Origin: Candidatus Bathyarchaeota archaeon
Lineage (GTDB): Archaea; Thermoproteota; Bathyarchaeia; Bathyarchaeales; DTEX01
Direction of reading: 5' to 3'
NCBI GenBank assembly: GCA_018396435.1
Contig: JAGTRG010000002.1
Span: forward strand, 3,882 to 46,901
DNA: 43,020 bases
The translations under genes were made by a program, and so were the position numbers. Below the pieces are notes generated by a model. It was not told the DNA's origin. It was given only the letters and a program-made list of their open reading frames with translations, and made no database searches. This document shows, piece after piece, positions 7,725-15,873 of this stretch (position 1 is its first letter; each line of letters opens with the position of its first letter).

Positions 7725-8357
7725 ATGCTGATAAAGAAGGGGGCTGAGGCAAGCATATACCTAGAGGAGTGGTGCGGTAGAAAGGTCATCTTTAAGAGGC
7801 GCCACCCGAAAAAGCATAGGATGCCGGAGCTAGATAGGGAGATTCAAATACAAAGGACTAAGCATGAACCCCAAATGATTCATAGAGCTAAGGAGGCCGG
7901 CGTCCCAACGCCAATCATATATACGGTTGATCTTGAGGAGGCCTCCATCATCATGGAATTTGTTGAGGGAAAGCAGATCAAACAAATACTTGCTGAGCTA
8001 TCAAGCGAAGAAAGGATTAGCTTATGTTATCAAATTGGTAAAATAATTGGCAGACTTCATAAGAATGGTATAATTCACGGTGATCTAACAACCTCAAATA
8101 TGATTCTTACCCCATATGGAAATATTGTGCTAATAGATTTTGGGCTTAGTGAGCAAAGCATGGAGGTTGAAGCGAGGGGTGTTGATCTTCACTTAATGAA
8201 GAGGGCTTTGGCAAGCACGCATTACGAATATTCTGATGAATGTTTCAAAGCCATTATAAAGGGATATGGGGAAATAATGGGCGTTGAAGCCGCAAAGGCT
8301 GTCCTAAACAAGATGATGGAGATTGAAAAGAGGGGAAGATACGTATCGGAGAGATGA
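7725..8357 (+). CDS. bud32: KEOPS-associated kinase/ATPase Bud32
   Basis: Small RIO-like kinase that supports Kae1 in t6A synthesis; within KEOPS it works mainly as an ATPase. The 210 residues include an N-lobe GAEASIY loop and the IFKRRHPKKHRMPELD lysine region. Further on come the catalytic loop GIIHGDLTTSNMIL and the metal motif LIDFGLSE in place of the usual DFG context. The archaeal Arg-rich C-terminus ends EKRGRYVSER, which interacts with Kae1 and tRNA in studied KEOPS complexes. The stand-alone length is normal and there is no fusion to Kae1. It sits 18 bases after kae1 and 39 bases before the pyrophosphatase reading frame. Confidence 0.96.
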   Translation: MLIKKGAEASIYLEEWCGRKVIFKRRHPKKHRMPELDREIQIQRTKHEPQMIHRAKEAGVPTPIIYTVDLEEASIIMEFVEGKQIKQILAELSSEERISLCYQIGKIIGRLHKNGIIHGDLTTSNMILTPYGNIVLIDFGLSEQSMEVEARGVDLHLMKRALASTHYEYSDECFKAIIKGYGEIMGVEAAKAVLNKMMEIEKRGRYVSER

Positions 8358-8396
8358 ATTGGAATTGTCAATGTATGGGATTTCACTTCGTAATAA

Positions 8397-8984
8397 ATTG
8401 ATGTATTTTTCGCAACTGGAAATATATATAAATTCAATGAGGCTAGAAGAATCCTAGCCGAATATAACATTGCTACAGCTATGATTAAAGTTAAAACCTT
8501 AGAGTTGCAGGATGACAATATAGAGAACATCGCCAGATTAAGCGCAATCGATGCGGCAAGCAAGATTAATCTTCCAGTAATAGTTGAGGACGCAGGGCTC
8601 TTCATAGATGCGCTGAATGGCTTTCCAGGACCATATTCTTCCTATGTTTATCGGACAATAGGGAAAGAGGGGATAATTAAGCTTCTGGAGGGGGTAAATG
8701 ATCGGGAAGCCTACTTCAAATCTGTAGTTGCCTTCTGCAGTCCTGGCGGCAACGTTATTTGCTTTGAAGGCGTTACTGAAGGAAAAATCGCTATGGAGCC
8801 TAGAGGATGTGGCGGTTTTGGATTTGATCCGATTTTTGAACCCGCAGAGCAACCTGGAGAAACCTTCGGTGAAATGTCTATTGAAAATAAAAATAGATTC
8901 TCGCATCGTGCTAAAGCTCTGAGAAAATTTGCTGAATGGTACAGGGCTCAACCCTCTTCTGCTCTTATCAGTATGCTCACCTAA
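8397..8984 (+). CDS. rdgB: XTP/dITP pyrophosphatase (RdgB/HAM1), start anomalous
   Basis: House-cleaning nucleotide pyrophosphatase that removes dITP and XTP. The frame carries FFATGN (substrate loop), VIVEDAGLFIDALNGFPG (catalytic and metal region), RGCGGFGFDPIF and SHRAKAL. The first ATG in frame is at 8481, but starting there would delete the FATGN loop that all family members need. Upstream of it the frame runs back to a TAA at 8394 and contains no ATG, GTG or TTG. The codon at the expected Met position is ATT 8397. Either ATT is used, or an ATG was mutated, or one base is missing in the T run after ATG 8401, which would give MYFFATGN. It belongs to the kae1-bud32 run. Confidence 0.85.
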   Translation: MDVFFATGNIYKFNEARRILAEYNIATAMIKVKTLELQDDNIENIARLSAIDAASKINLPVIVEDAGLFIDALNGFPGPYSSYVYRTIGKEGIIKLLEGVNDREAYFKSVVAFCSPGGNVICFEGVTEGKIAMEPRGCGGFGFDPIFEPAEQPGETFGEMSIENKNRFSHRAKALRKFAEWYRAQPSSALISMLT

Positions 8985-9046
8985 TAAACCAAAAAGTATA
9001 TTTCTCACTTTAAAAGTTGTTGATCAATAGCTGAAGGTTGATTACG

Positions 9047-9208
9047 ATGCCGGTTGTTGATCCCTTTAAGAGAAGCATAGCTCAGAGAAAAAGGCTCTAC
9101 ATGAAGATATGTAGGGAATGCGGCGTTAGAAACGCGCCCTCAGCCAAAAAATGTAGAAAATGTAGAAGTAAAAATCTTAGATGGAAGAAGCGTGAGAAAG
9201 CTAAATAA
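9047..9208 (+). CDS. rpl40e: 50S ribosomal protein L40e
   Basis: A 53-residue, strongly basic zinc-binding ribosomal protein of the large subunit, the archaeal counterpart of the eukaryotic ubiquitin-fused L40. Four cysteines form the zinc site as C22-x2-C25 and C36-x2-C39 (KICRECGVRNA and KKCRKCRSK), followed by the Lys/Arg-rich tail. ATG 9047 is preceded by GAAGGTTGAT as a Shine-Dalgarno sequence, and a TATA-like AGTATATTT lies at 8995-9003. The gene is easily missed for its size. It follows the KEOPS/pyrophosphatase run on the same strand and faces the GfcR gene tail to tail. Confidence 0.93.
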   Translation: MPVVDPFKRSIAQRKRLYMKICRECGVRNAPSAKKCRKCRSKNLRWKKREKAK

Positions 9209-9250
9209 AAAATCGGACTCGGGTTAACAAGGGTCTTAACTAGGCTAGGC

Positions 9251-10024
9251 TTATCCAAGTCTAAGGATTACTTCAACTGGGCAGTCCAGCGGAATGTTCA
9301 TCCTTTTTATCCATGTGTCCCCAATAGATATCATGGTGAATATTCCCGCAACCTCGGCTTTCGCCTTATAAACCAGGTTTAACAGTGCATTTTGTGTTTC
9401 ACCGCTTTTTATAATGTCATCAACTATTAGAACACTGTCACGTTTCTTAATGGAATCCCTTGGAATGTAAAGCGTCAAGGTATAGCCTGAATCGCTTAGA
9501 ACATATGTTTCCTCAAGGAATGATGAAACACCAACCTCTTTAGTTGCCTTTGCGACGACGAGGTTTACGCCCAAGGCGTTGGCAACCATTGTTGCAAGGG
9601 GAACGCCGTCCACCGCGGCTGTCAAAACCCTAGTTATCCTCTTCCCAGCAAACTTCGTTATGGCGTAGTTTGCAGCCTGCCTTAGGAGAATTATGTCTCC
9701 AACAAGAAGAGTGTTATCAAAATATCCTTCACTATTAAGCCTGATTCTTCTCTTAAATTCGCTTTCTAACCCAATGATTTTCGATAGAGCATCCCATAGT
9801 TGACGCGCCCTATCAATATTTGGAAGAACATGCCCCTTGGCATATCTACTTAACACCGTTACTGGAAGATCAGTTTTTAGAGCTAGTTCTCTATAAGTGT
9901 AATGTTTCTTTGCTGTACGAAGCAGCTCAACCGTTGCTAAACGGAATTTTAGGTCTTCCGCATGTGTTGAAGTTTTTATCTCATCGGAGGTTAAATCTGC
10001 CAGCATAAAATTTCTCACCGCCAC
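9251..10024 (-). CDS. gfcR: GfcR-like regulator: HTH plus orotate phosphoribosyltransferase-like domain
   Basis: Transcriptional regulator built from an N-terminal helix-turn-helix (about residues 38-75, YTYRELALKTDLPVTVLSRY) and a phosphoribosyltransferase-fold domain. The PRPP-binding loop is VLIVDDIIKSGETQ, and the hood region TAAVDGVPLATMVA is conserved. In haloarchaea the homologue GfcR activates glycolytic genes. Here the ligand and targets are unknown, and the name is by family resemblance. The 257-residue length fits. ATG at M7 (FMLADLTS) is an alternative start to the first codon. The gene is monocistronic in appearance, with a 352-base AT-rich upstream region that also serves the divergent unknown gene. 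Confidence 0.85.
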   Translation of the reverse strand: MAVRNFMLADLTSDEIKTSTHAEDLKFRLATVELLRTAKKHYTYRELALKTDLPVTVLSRYAKGHVLPNIDRARQLWDALSKIIGLESEFKRRIRLNSEGYFDNTLLVGDIILLRQAANYAITKFAGKRITRVLTAAVDGVPLATMVANALGVNLVVAKATKEVGVSSFLEETYVLSDSGYTLTLYIPRDSIKKRDSVLIVDDIIKSGETQNALLNLVYKAKAEVAGIFTMISIGDTWIKRMNIPLDCPVEVILRLG

Positions 10025-10376
10025 TAATTAAGAGGTTAATGTTTCTTTGCATTTTTCAGTAATTTTACTTTTTATATTTTTTATAGGACTTCTAAATTTA
10101 TTCTTATAAAAAAAGGCGGAGATATTTTCATGAATCTCATAAGGAGAGCTTTTTGAACCCCATTTCATGTTTAGTCTAATAGCGTTCATGCTTGATAGCA
10201 ATTAGCCCCTGATTTATAATTCTATTAAATTGCTAATTTAGCTGCAAATCCTTAAATATTTTGAGAACGCAATTATACAATCACATGTATGTTCTGAAAA
10301 AATAACGTTTATTTTCCATGGCAAATTCTAATATTCGAGGTATACGTAGATAGCACTTAAAGCGTGAGTGATATTT
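10025..10376. other. Divergent intergenic region, no gene seen
   Basis: About 350 AT-rich bases lie between gfcR (minus) and the plus-strand unknown gene. They must hold both promoters; several TATA-like runs are present (for example TTTTTATATTTTTTATA near 10069-10085). TAGCAATT at 10196-10203 pairs with AATTGCTA at 10228-10235, a weak 8-bp hairpin. A 7-codon ORF with an upstream GGCGGAGAT at about 10115-10156 is probably chance. I see no tRNA, repeat array or convincing RNA structure. Confidence 0.5.
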
Positions 10377-10811
10377 ATGAGCGGCGGTGAGGGTTCGAAA
10401 AGGAGAAGCAAAGTGAAAATAATTTATAGACCGGCTAAGGAGATCGTTATACTTGATTTCTTCCAATTCTCTAAAGATGCTTTAGATCAAATGTTTGCAC
10501 GATTAATACAATCAGGAATGCCGGTGATGGCTCAATGGGCCGATGGTGTAATCTTCATTCATTTTCCAATAGCGCCAGAAACAGACGATCTGATGGAGAA
10601 TTATCTTAAGGGGAGAATCTTTTGGAACTCTGTTAACTTCGCACTGATGCCGAAATATTCTCCATCCATTAAGGTCGGGGGCTTAGAGATACCGGTGTTA
10701 AATGTTTCAAACCACCCGATCCTCGTGGAGGTTGCAAAATGGCTGAGGAAACAAGCTAAGCCGGAAGTGAAAACTGAAACAAGCATCATAAGAGGGGACC
10801 AAGCGGTCTAA
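10377..10811 (+). CDS. Conserved-looking hypothetical protein
   Basis: I do not recognise this family. The 144-residue product is soluble. It starts with a basic stretch (KRRSKVKIIYR), followed by alternating hydrophobic strands and helices (IVILDFFQFS, VIFIHFPIA, WNSVNFALMP). It ends in a charged, likely disordered tail. No cysteine motif or catalytic signature stands out. GTG 10368 opens the frame, but ATG 10377 with GTGAT just upstream is the better start. It precedes the aldehyde oxidoreductase gene by 74 bases. That gene has its own TATA-like box (GATAAATA near 10834-10841), so functional linkage is uncertain. Confidence 0.65.
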   Translation: MSGGEGSKRRSKVKIIYRPAKEIVILDFFQFSKDALDQMFARLIQSGMPVMAQWADGVIFIHFPIAPETDDLMENYLKGRIFWNSVNFALMPKYSPSIKVGGLEIPVLNVSNHPILVEVAKWLRKQAKPEVKTETSIIRGDQAV

Positions 10812-10885
10812 TCTGAACTATAGTGTGGAAATAGATAAATACATCTTTAACCCTTTTTCTTTAATCCTCTTGGGAGGAGAGAAAA

Positions 10886-12739
10886 TTGTTCGGATATGCT
10901 GGCAGAATCTTAAGGGTGAACTTGTCGACTGGAAAGACAGCGATTGAGCCCTTAAAGGAGGAGATGGCGAAAAAATACATTGGCGGCATAGGTCTTGGCA
11001 TTCGCTTATTGATTGATAACTCTAAGCCAGGCATAGATCCGCTTAGTCCGGAGAACCCGCTTATCCTAACAACAGGGCCATTCAGTGGAACAGTTGCTCC
11101 GACAGGCGGCAATGGGCACGCCTTTGTCGCTAAATCCCCCCTAACCAATGGTGTTGGGGAGGCTAAGTCGCACGGCTTCTTTGGGTCTGAACTTAAGAGG
11201 GCTGGCTATGATGCGGTTATCTTTGAGGGGAAAGCCGAAAAACCTGTTTACGTCTGGATAGATGATGATAGCGTTCAACTTATGGATGCAAAGCACTTTA
11301 TGGGCAAATCACCGCAGGAAACTGAGGACATGATCAGGGAGGAGCTGGGTGATTATTATATTCGTGTTGCATCGATTGGGTTAGCGGGCGAAAAACTTTC
11401 ACGAATCGCCTGCATAATAAATGATAAAACTAGGGCTGCCGGTAGGTGCGGCTTAGGCGCAGTCATGGGCTCAAAGAATCTTAAAGCCATAGCTGTTAGG
11501 GGAACAAAAAATGTTGATGTTGCAAAGCCAGAGGAGTTCCTTGAGTTCGTTCGTGTTCTCCATGAGCGGATGAAGGGTCCGGCAACAGTTAAATATAGAA
11601 CCTTAGGAACCCCGCAGAACGTTCTGGTTCATAATTCATTAGGCGCCTTACCGACCAGAAACTTCACGAACGCAATCTTTGAAGGCGCTGAGAAAGTTAG
11701 CGGTGAATACTTAAATGAGCGCTTTGTAGAAAAGATCGTCGGCTGCTCCTCATGCGCAATGCGCTGCGAGCACATAACCATCGTTCCAGAGGGCCCGTAC
11801 AAGGGGACTATGGCCCGTGTTGAATATGAACCCCTCTGGGCTCTCGGCCCTCATTGCGGTGTTGACAGAATGGATGCGATAATTAAAGCCATAGATCTAT
11901 GCAATTATTATGGGATAGACGCGATATCTGCAGGCGTTATTGTTGGCTTTGCGATGGATTGCTATGAGCATGGCATATTAACTAATGATGACACTGGCGG
12001 ACTTGACTTAAAATTTGGAAATGCTGATGAAATGGTTAAAGTTGTTGAGATGATAGGTAAACGGGAGGGGCTGGGCGACATACTTGCTGAAGGCGTTAAG
12101 AGGGCTGCTGAAATAATTGGTAAGGGCGCCGAAAAATATGCTAACCATATTAAGGGGCTTGAGATGACGGGCTACGATATAAGGGGCTTGAAGACCGCTG
12201 CTCTAGGCTATGCTGTCTCATTTAGGGGCGCCGACCACAATAGGCATGGGGCATACGCATTGGACATATCTGGAAAGACGAACCGATTCAAGTTTGAGAA
12301 GGGAAGATCAAAGTTAGTTATCGAAGTAGAGGATCTATACACTATAATTGATTCGCTTATCGTGTGCAAATTCTCAAGAGGAGTCTATTATAAGGGATTC
12401 GACGACCTAGCTCAATATTATACTCTGGTTACTGGAATTGGTGTGACCGCTGAAGAACTTAGAAGGGCAGGTGAGAGAATAAGCAACTTGGCGAGATTAT
12501 ACAATATTAGGGAAGGATTCACCAGGAAAGATGACCATCTGCCAATTAAAGTTATGTCCACGCCGATACCGGATGAAACGGTCGCGAAGGGACAATATGT
12601 TTCTCAAGAGGAATTAGACTTTATGCTGGACGACTACTATGAGCACCGCGGCTGGACTAGGGAGGGTGTTCCAAAATTAGAAAAGATTAAGGAACTAGGC
12701 CTGGAGGATCTGGCTTACGTGGTTGAAGGAAAAATTTAA
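10886..12739 (+). CDS. aor: Tungsten-containing aldehyde:ferredoxin oxidoreductase
   Basis: Oxidises aldehydes to carboxylic acids, or with strong reductant the reverse, passing electrons to ferredoxin through a 4Fe-4S cluster and a tungsten bis-pterin. The 617 residues are the usual length. Cluster ligands are C287, C290 and C294 (GCSSCAMRCEH) and C494 (IVCKFSRG), at positions matching the characterised Pyrococcus enzyme. The N-terminal domain has RVNLSTGK, TGPFSGTVAPTGGN and GRCGLGAVMGSKNLKA, and DIRGLKT lies in the later pterin-binding part. The start is TTG, with GGGAGGAG 6 bases upstream. The ferredoxin gene follows after 57 bases. The exact aldehyde cannot be read from sequence. Confidence 0.95.
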   Translation: MFGYAGRILRVNLSTGKTAIEPLKEEMAKKYIGGIGLGIRLLIDNSKPGIDPLSPENPLILTTGPFSGTVAPTGGNGHAFVAKSPLTNGVGEAKSHGFFGSELKRAGYDAVIFEGKAEKPVYVWIDDDSVQLMDAKHFMGKSPQETEDMIREELGDYYIRVASIGLAGEKLSRIACIINDKTRAAGRCGLGAVMGSKNLKAIAVRGTKNVDVAKPEEFLEFVRVLHERMKGPATVKYRTLGTPQNVLVHNSLGALPTRNFTNAIFEGAEKVSGEYLNERFVEKIVGCSSCAMRCEHITIVPEGPYKGTMARVEYEPLWALGPHCGVDRMDAIIKAIDLCNYYGIDAISAGVIVGFAMDCYEHGILTNDDTGGLDLKFGNADEMVKVVEMIGKREGLGDILAEGVKRAAEIIGKGAEKYANHIKGLEMTGYDIRGLKTAALGYAVSFRGADHNRHGAYALDISGKTNRFKFEKGRSKLVIEVEDLYTIIDSLIVCKFSRGVYYKGFDDLAQYYTLVTGIGVTAEELRRAGERISNLARLYNIREGFTRKDDHLPIKVMSTPIPDETVAKGQYVSQEELDFMLDDYYEHRGWTREGVPKLEKIKELGLEDLAYVVEGKI

Positions 12740-12796
12740 TAACGGCGTTAAGTTCATAAATAAAGAACCAGATAAAAATAAATGGAGGAAATAAGC

Positions 12797-13285
12797 GTGT
12801 CGCGTATTCATGCTAGAAAGTTTGTTTCAGACGACCCGGATAAATGCGTTGGATGCAGCGTATGCGAATATATCTGCTCATTTGAGAAGGAGAAAACATT
12901 TAATCCATTAAAATCGCGCATAAGGGTTGTAAGATTAGACACAACTATAAACATGTCTGTCGCATGCAGATTATGCGAGGATGCGCCTTGCGTAGCAGCA
13001 TGCCCGCGTGACGCCTTAAGGCAATCTGAGGAAACAGGTGTGATAATTGTTGATGAGGACAAATGTAATGGCTGCGGTTGGTGCATTGAAGCATGCGATT
13101 ATGGTGCAATAATGCTCCATCCGGACAAGAAGGTTGTTTTCATATGTGACACATGCGACGGGAAACCGAAATGCGTTGAATGGTGTCCTGAGGAGGCCTT
13201 AAGCTTTATAACTAAAGATGTTTTGGCGCAGAAATCGAGAATTTCAGCAGTAAAGAAGCTTTTTTATGAGGCTCTAAAAACCTGA
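12797..13285 (+). CDS. Four-cluster ferredoxin-type iron-sulfur protein, AOR partner
   Basis: Electron-transfer subunit of the HycB/DmsB-like polyferredoxin type. It has 16 cysteines in four groups: CVGCSVCEYIC, CRLCEDAPCVAACP, CNGCGWCIEACD and CDTCDGKPKCVEWCP. These would bind four 4Fe-4S clusters by exchange between groups. There is no signal peptide, so it is cytoplasmic. An in-frame ATG lies at 12782, but GTG 12797 has GGAGG (12784-12788) 8 bases upstream and is the better start. It directly follows aor and is most likely its electron acceptor or a permanent subunit. A membrane anchor or quinone-binding partner is not present nearby. Confidence 0.9.
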   Translation: MSRIHARKFVSDDPDKCVGCSVCEYICSFEKEKTFNPLKSRIRVVRLDTTINMSVACRLCEDAPCVAACPRDALRQSEETGVIIVDEDKCNGCGWCIEACDYGAIMLHPDKKVVFICDTCDGKPKCVEWCPEEALSFITKDVLAQKSRISAVKKLFYEALKT

Positions 13286-13498
13286 ACTATCCTTCACATA
13301 TCTCAATCATTTTTTATCCTATTTTTAGTTAAACACATTGTTTGTAAGCCCGCCTCATAAATCTATCTTTCAGCATACATACGCACATATGCAGGTGAAT
13401 TTAGCGCTTATAGTTTTTAAGTAAATATTATCCCTTCATAACTCTTTACCTTCCATCCCAGCATAACTGGTTTTAATCCTATGTGAAAGTGAAATTTA

Positions 13499-13750
13499 AT
13501 GCATAAGTGTGCAGTTTGCAATAGTGGTCTAAAAGAATCTAGGGAGCGCGATTTTATCCGCTACTATTGTGATAAATGCAACTTGGCGTATTATGTTTAT
13601 GATCCAATTTTCCGGAAAGGATTATTGCGCCATGAATTATTCCAAGGGCTCGACCATGAAATTGAGCAAGTTCCCGATCGACTGAGCATAGTTTTCTCCC
13701 TTATTTTCATCGCTATATCAGAAATGGCATATTATTTGATTTTTCACTAA
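13499..13750 (+). CDS. Small zinc-ribbon protein with C-terminal membrane helix
   Basis: An 83-residue protein. Two CxxC pairs (CAVC near 4-7 and CDKC near 24-27) form a likely zinc ribbon. A charged middle part follows, and one hydrophobic segment (SIVFSLIFIAISEMAYYLIF) at the C-terminus suggests a tail anchor with the ribbon on the cytosolic side. I know of no function. ATG 13499 is preceded by GTGAAAGTGAAATTT. Its stop lies 6 bases from the end of the convergent glycosyltransferase gene. The motif content makes it more credible than chance, but it is short. Confidence 0.6.
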   Translation: MHKCAVCNSGLKESRERDFIRYYCDKCNLAYYVYDPIFRKGLLRHELFQGLDHEIEQVPDRLSIVFSLIFIAISEMAYYLIFH

Positions 13751-13756
13751 AATTTT

Positions 13757-15232
13757 TCATTGCTTATTGGGCGATGGAAGCCCTCCATCCCTCCAATAGC
13801 AGTTCCTTTTACCCATCATGTACTGAAATAGGCATACGGATCTGGCCAGCATATTTATGAATCTGAGGAGGAAATATAACGGCGTGTATAGGAGCAGGTT
13901 TCGATGGTTATGGTTTCCATAAGCAAACTTTAAGGCAACAGACTGCTGTATGACCCCGACAAGAAAAGCTAATGGAAAATATATTGCCATGTTGTAAATG
14001 AAGTATAGCCTATCTGGAGCGAAATAAAAGAACAGTGGCAGGCTCAGCGTGGCTACTAACTCCACTATGGCTCCACCATAACCCGCAATTATTCCATGCC
14101 ACAAAAATAATGCTATCCACCTTTTTGAGAATAACAGTCTTCTATGTATACTCAGAAAGTTGTGCAGTCCACCTAGAAACCATCGTTTTCTCTGGATCCA
14201 GAACTGCTTAAGTTTATGGGGCGCTATCGTAGTGCTTCTAGCCCTACCAGTATATCCAACCCTATTTTTCCTCCTATGCATTTCAAGGGTTACCTCAAGA
14301 TCTTCAGTTATAGACTTTGGCTCAGCCTCCTTTAAAATCGCCTTCAACACCTCAGCCCTGTAGAGACTTATTGGTCCAGGAAGCACAATTACACCTCTAA
14401 CGAGGGATTGGGCGCATCTGAAGACCCCTAATCCTTGGCTATATTCAAGCTGCTGGAGCCGCACAAATAAATTTTCATCTCCATTTCCATCAGATGGGTG
14501 GATAAAACCTGAGGCTGCGTCTAAGTCTTCCATGGTAAGCGTGTCAACGAGATGCCTAACCGCATCTGGCTCCCACCACGTGTCAGCATCAACTAAGGCG
14601 ATCAAATTTCCAAAGGACTTCCCTACGCCCGTCTTTACGGCTTTAGCCTTCCCTAAATTCACTTTATGCTTAATCACTTTCGCCTTTATATACGGCCATT
14701 TCTCCCAATTCATTTTAATTGTTGCTTCGGCCACAAGTCTAGTATTATCCGTGCTTCCATCATCGACAATTATTATCTCAGAGTAGCCTGGATAATTTGC
14801 TGCACATTCAAACAGGCTTGCTATACACTTCGATATGGTTTTTTCCTCATTACATGCTGGAACTATAAAGGATACTGCCGGTGAAACTCTTTTCTTAATG
14901 GGTTTTTTCCTACGGTTCCAAATCCATGATGCGATCATAAATGCTCCGCCGACGCCGATTGATAGGAAAGTATACCACGTATAAAAGAACCCTAGTGTTG
15001 CATGCCAAAGCCAGTGGGTCGGCTGAAGATTAGGCGTGTAATTTAATATTCTCCTAATAATAAAGTCTGATAGTATGGGGAACCAGCGCCACACTATGTA
15101 GGCCAGGATAAATGGGAGTAAAACAAGTATTGAACTAAACCGTGAAATCCTAAATCTAGACTTAGAATCGCTTTCAGACATTAAAGTCTCTTCTGCAACG
15201 CTTCTCGCCGCATTCACTTCAGTCTCTCCCAT
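13757..15232 (-). CDS. Membrane-bound family 2 glycosyltransferase
   Basis: Processive-type GT-A enzyme that probably makes or extends a polysaccharide or glycolipid at the membrane. After two N-terminal membrane helices comes the GT2 domain with IIVDDGSTDNTR, ALVDADTWWEPDAV, SITEDLEVTLE (acceptor-side TED) and QRKRWFLGG. That set is shared with chitin, cellulose and hyaluronan synthases. Three or more C-terminal helices follow. No PilZ domain is visible. The frame extends to TTG 15262; ATG 15232 is used here because a TATA-like ACATATTATA sits right before it and no better ribosome site exists. The sugar made cannot be told from sequence. Confidence 0.88.
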   Translation of the reverse strand: MGETEVNAARSVAEETLMSESDSKSRFRISRFSSILVLLPFILAYIVWRWFPILSDFIIRRILNYTPNLQPTHWLWHATLGFFYTWYTFLSIGVGGAFMIASWIWNRRKKPIKKRVSPAVSFIVPACNEEKTISKCIASLFECAANYPGYSEIIIVDDGSTDNTRLVAEATIKMNWEKWPYIKAKVIKHKVNLGKAKAVKTGVGKSFGNLIALVDADTWWEPDAVRHLVDTLTMEDLDAASGFIHPSDGNGDENLFVRLQQLEYSQGLGVFRCAQSLVRGVIVLPGPISLYRAEVLKAILKEAEPKSITEDLEVTLEMHRRKNRVGYTGRARSTTIAPHKLKQFWIQRKRWFLGGLHNFLSIHRRLLFSKRWIALFLWHGIIAGYGGAIVELVATLSLPLFFYFAPDRLYFIYNMAIYFPLAFLVGVIQQSVALKFAYGNHNHRNLLLYTPLYFLLRFINMLARSVCLFQYMMGKRNCYWRDGGLPSPNKQ

Positions 15233-15383
15233 TATAATATGTTTTAGGAGTATAGAATTCAAATAAGTGTTATGGAATAAAGTTCAGAAAGAAGCATCTG
15301 GTTTAATATGGAAGAATAACGCAGTTAAATGAAAACTAATCCCAGTAAGCGCTCTCAATAAAAAGAAAAAGGAGGCTAGATAT

Positions 15384-15653
15384 TTAACTAATTTTAATTT
15401 CTATTATATGCCGCCTCTCCAGCCTCTTCAATGCGTCAAAGAATTCACTTCTCTGTTTTCCCTTCAAATTGAGGTGCTGCGTCATCTCCTTTATCGATGA
15501 TTTCGGTGTTCCATACCTCATCAAGTGGCTTTGAAGATATTCGATAACAAGCCTCTCAACCTTACCGCACTTCCATGTTGTATTCCGAAGAAGAACAACA
15601 ACAGCCCTAAACATCTTCTGTGTTTCCTTTCCAGATTGCCTAGCCATACCCAT
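15384..15653 (-). CDS. Small helical protein, possible winged helix
   Basis: An 89-residue basic protein I cannot name. The pattern of helices (KVERLVIEYLQSHL, SSIKEMTQHLNL, FFDALKRLERRHIIEIK) looks like a winged-helix DNA-binding domain with a short final strand. A transcription-factor role is therefore possible but not shown. Either M1 (15653) or M3 (15647) could start it. It stands alone between two intergenic regions, upstream of the GT2 gene on the same strand with about 150 bases between. Confidence 0.5.
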   Translation of the reverse strand: MGMARQSGKETQKMFRAVVVLLRNTTWKCGKVERLVIEYLQSHLMRYGTPKSSIKEMTQHLNLKGKQRSEFFDALKRLERRHIIEIKIS

Positions 15654-15825
15654 CCTTAAATAAGTGTCGAGTCAAGTATTTATGCGTTTATGATGATCTC
15701 CCAGCTAAGCAATAATGTTAATTTTACATTCCCAGAGAAATGTCAAAATCGCTGGAATAATTCCGGAGTTTTTTAGCCTATGAAATTGAATTAAGTCAAA
15801 TAAGTTATCCGTGCATTTACCTTTA

Positions 15826-15833
15826 TTTTTATA
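15826..15833 (+). promoter_or_regulatory. TATA box for adenylate kinase
   Basis: TTTTTATA lies in an AT-rich context and would start a transcript about 26 bases downstream near 15856. This leaves a leader of about 18 bases that contains the GAGGTG ribosome site of adk. Confidence 0.45.
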
Positions 15834-15873
15834 TCCTTGACGGATGCTTTCTCTTAGAGTAGAGGTGTCCAGC

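Noticed and set aside
8481-8984. Pyrophosphatase starting at ATG 8481
   Set aside because: This start removes the conserved FFATGN loop, which is encoded in frame just upstream.
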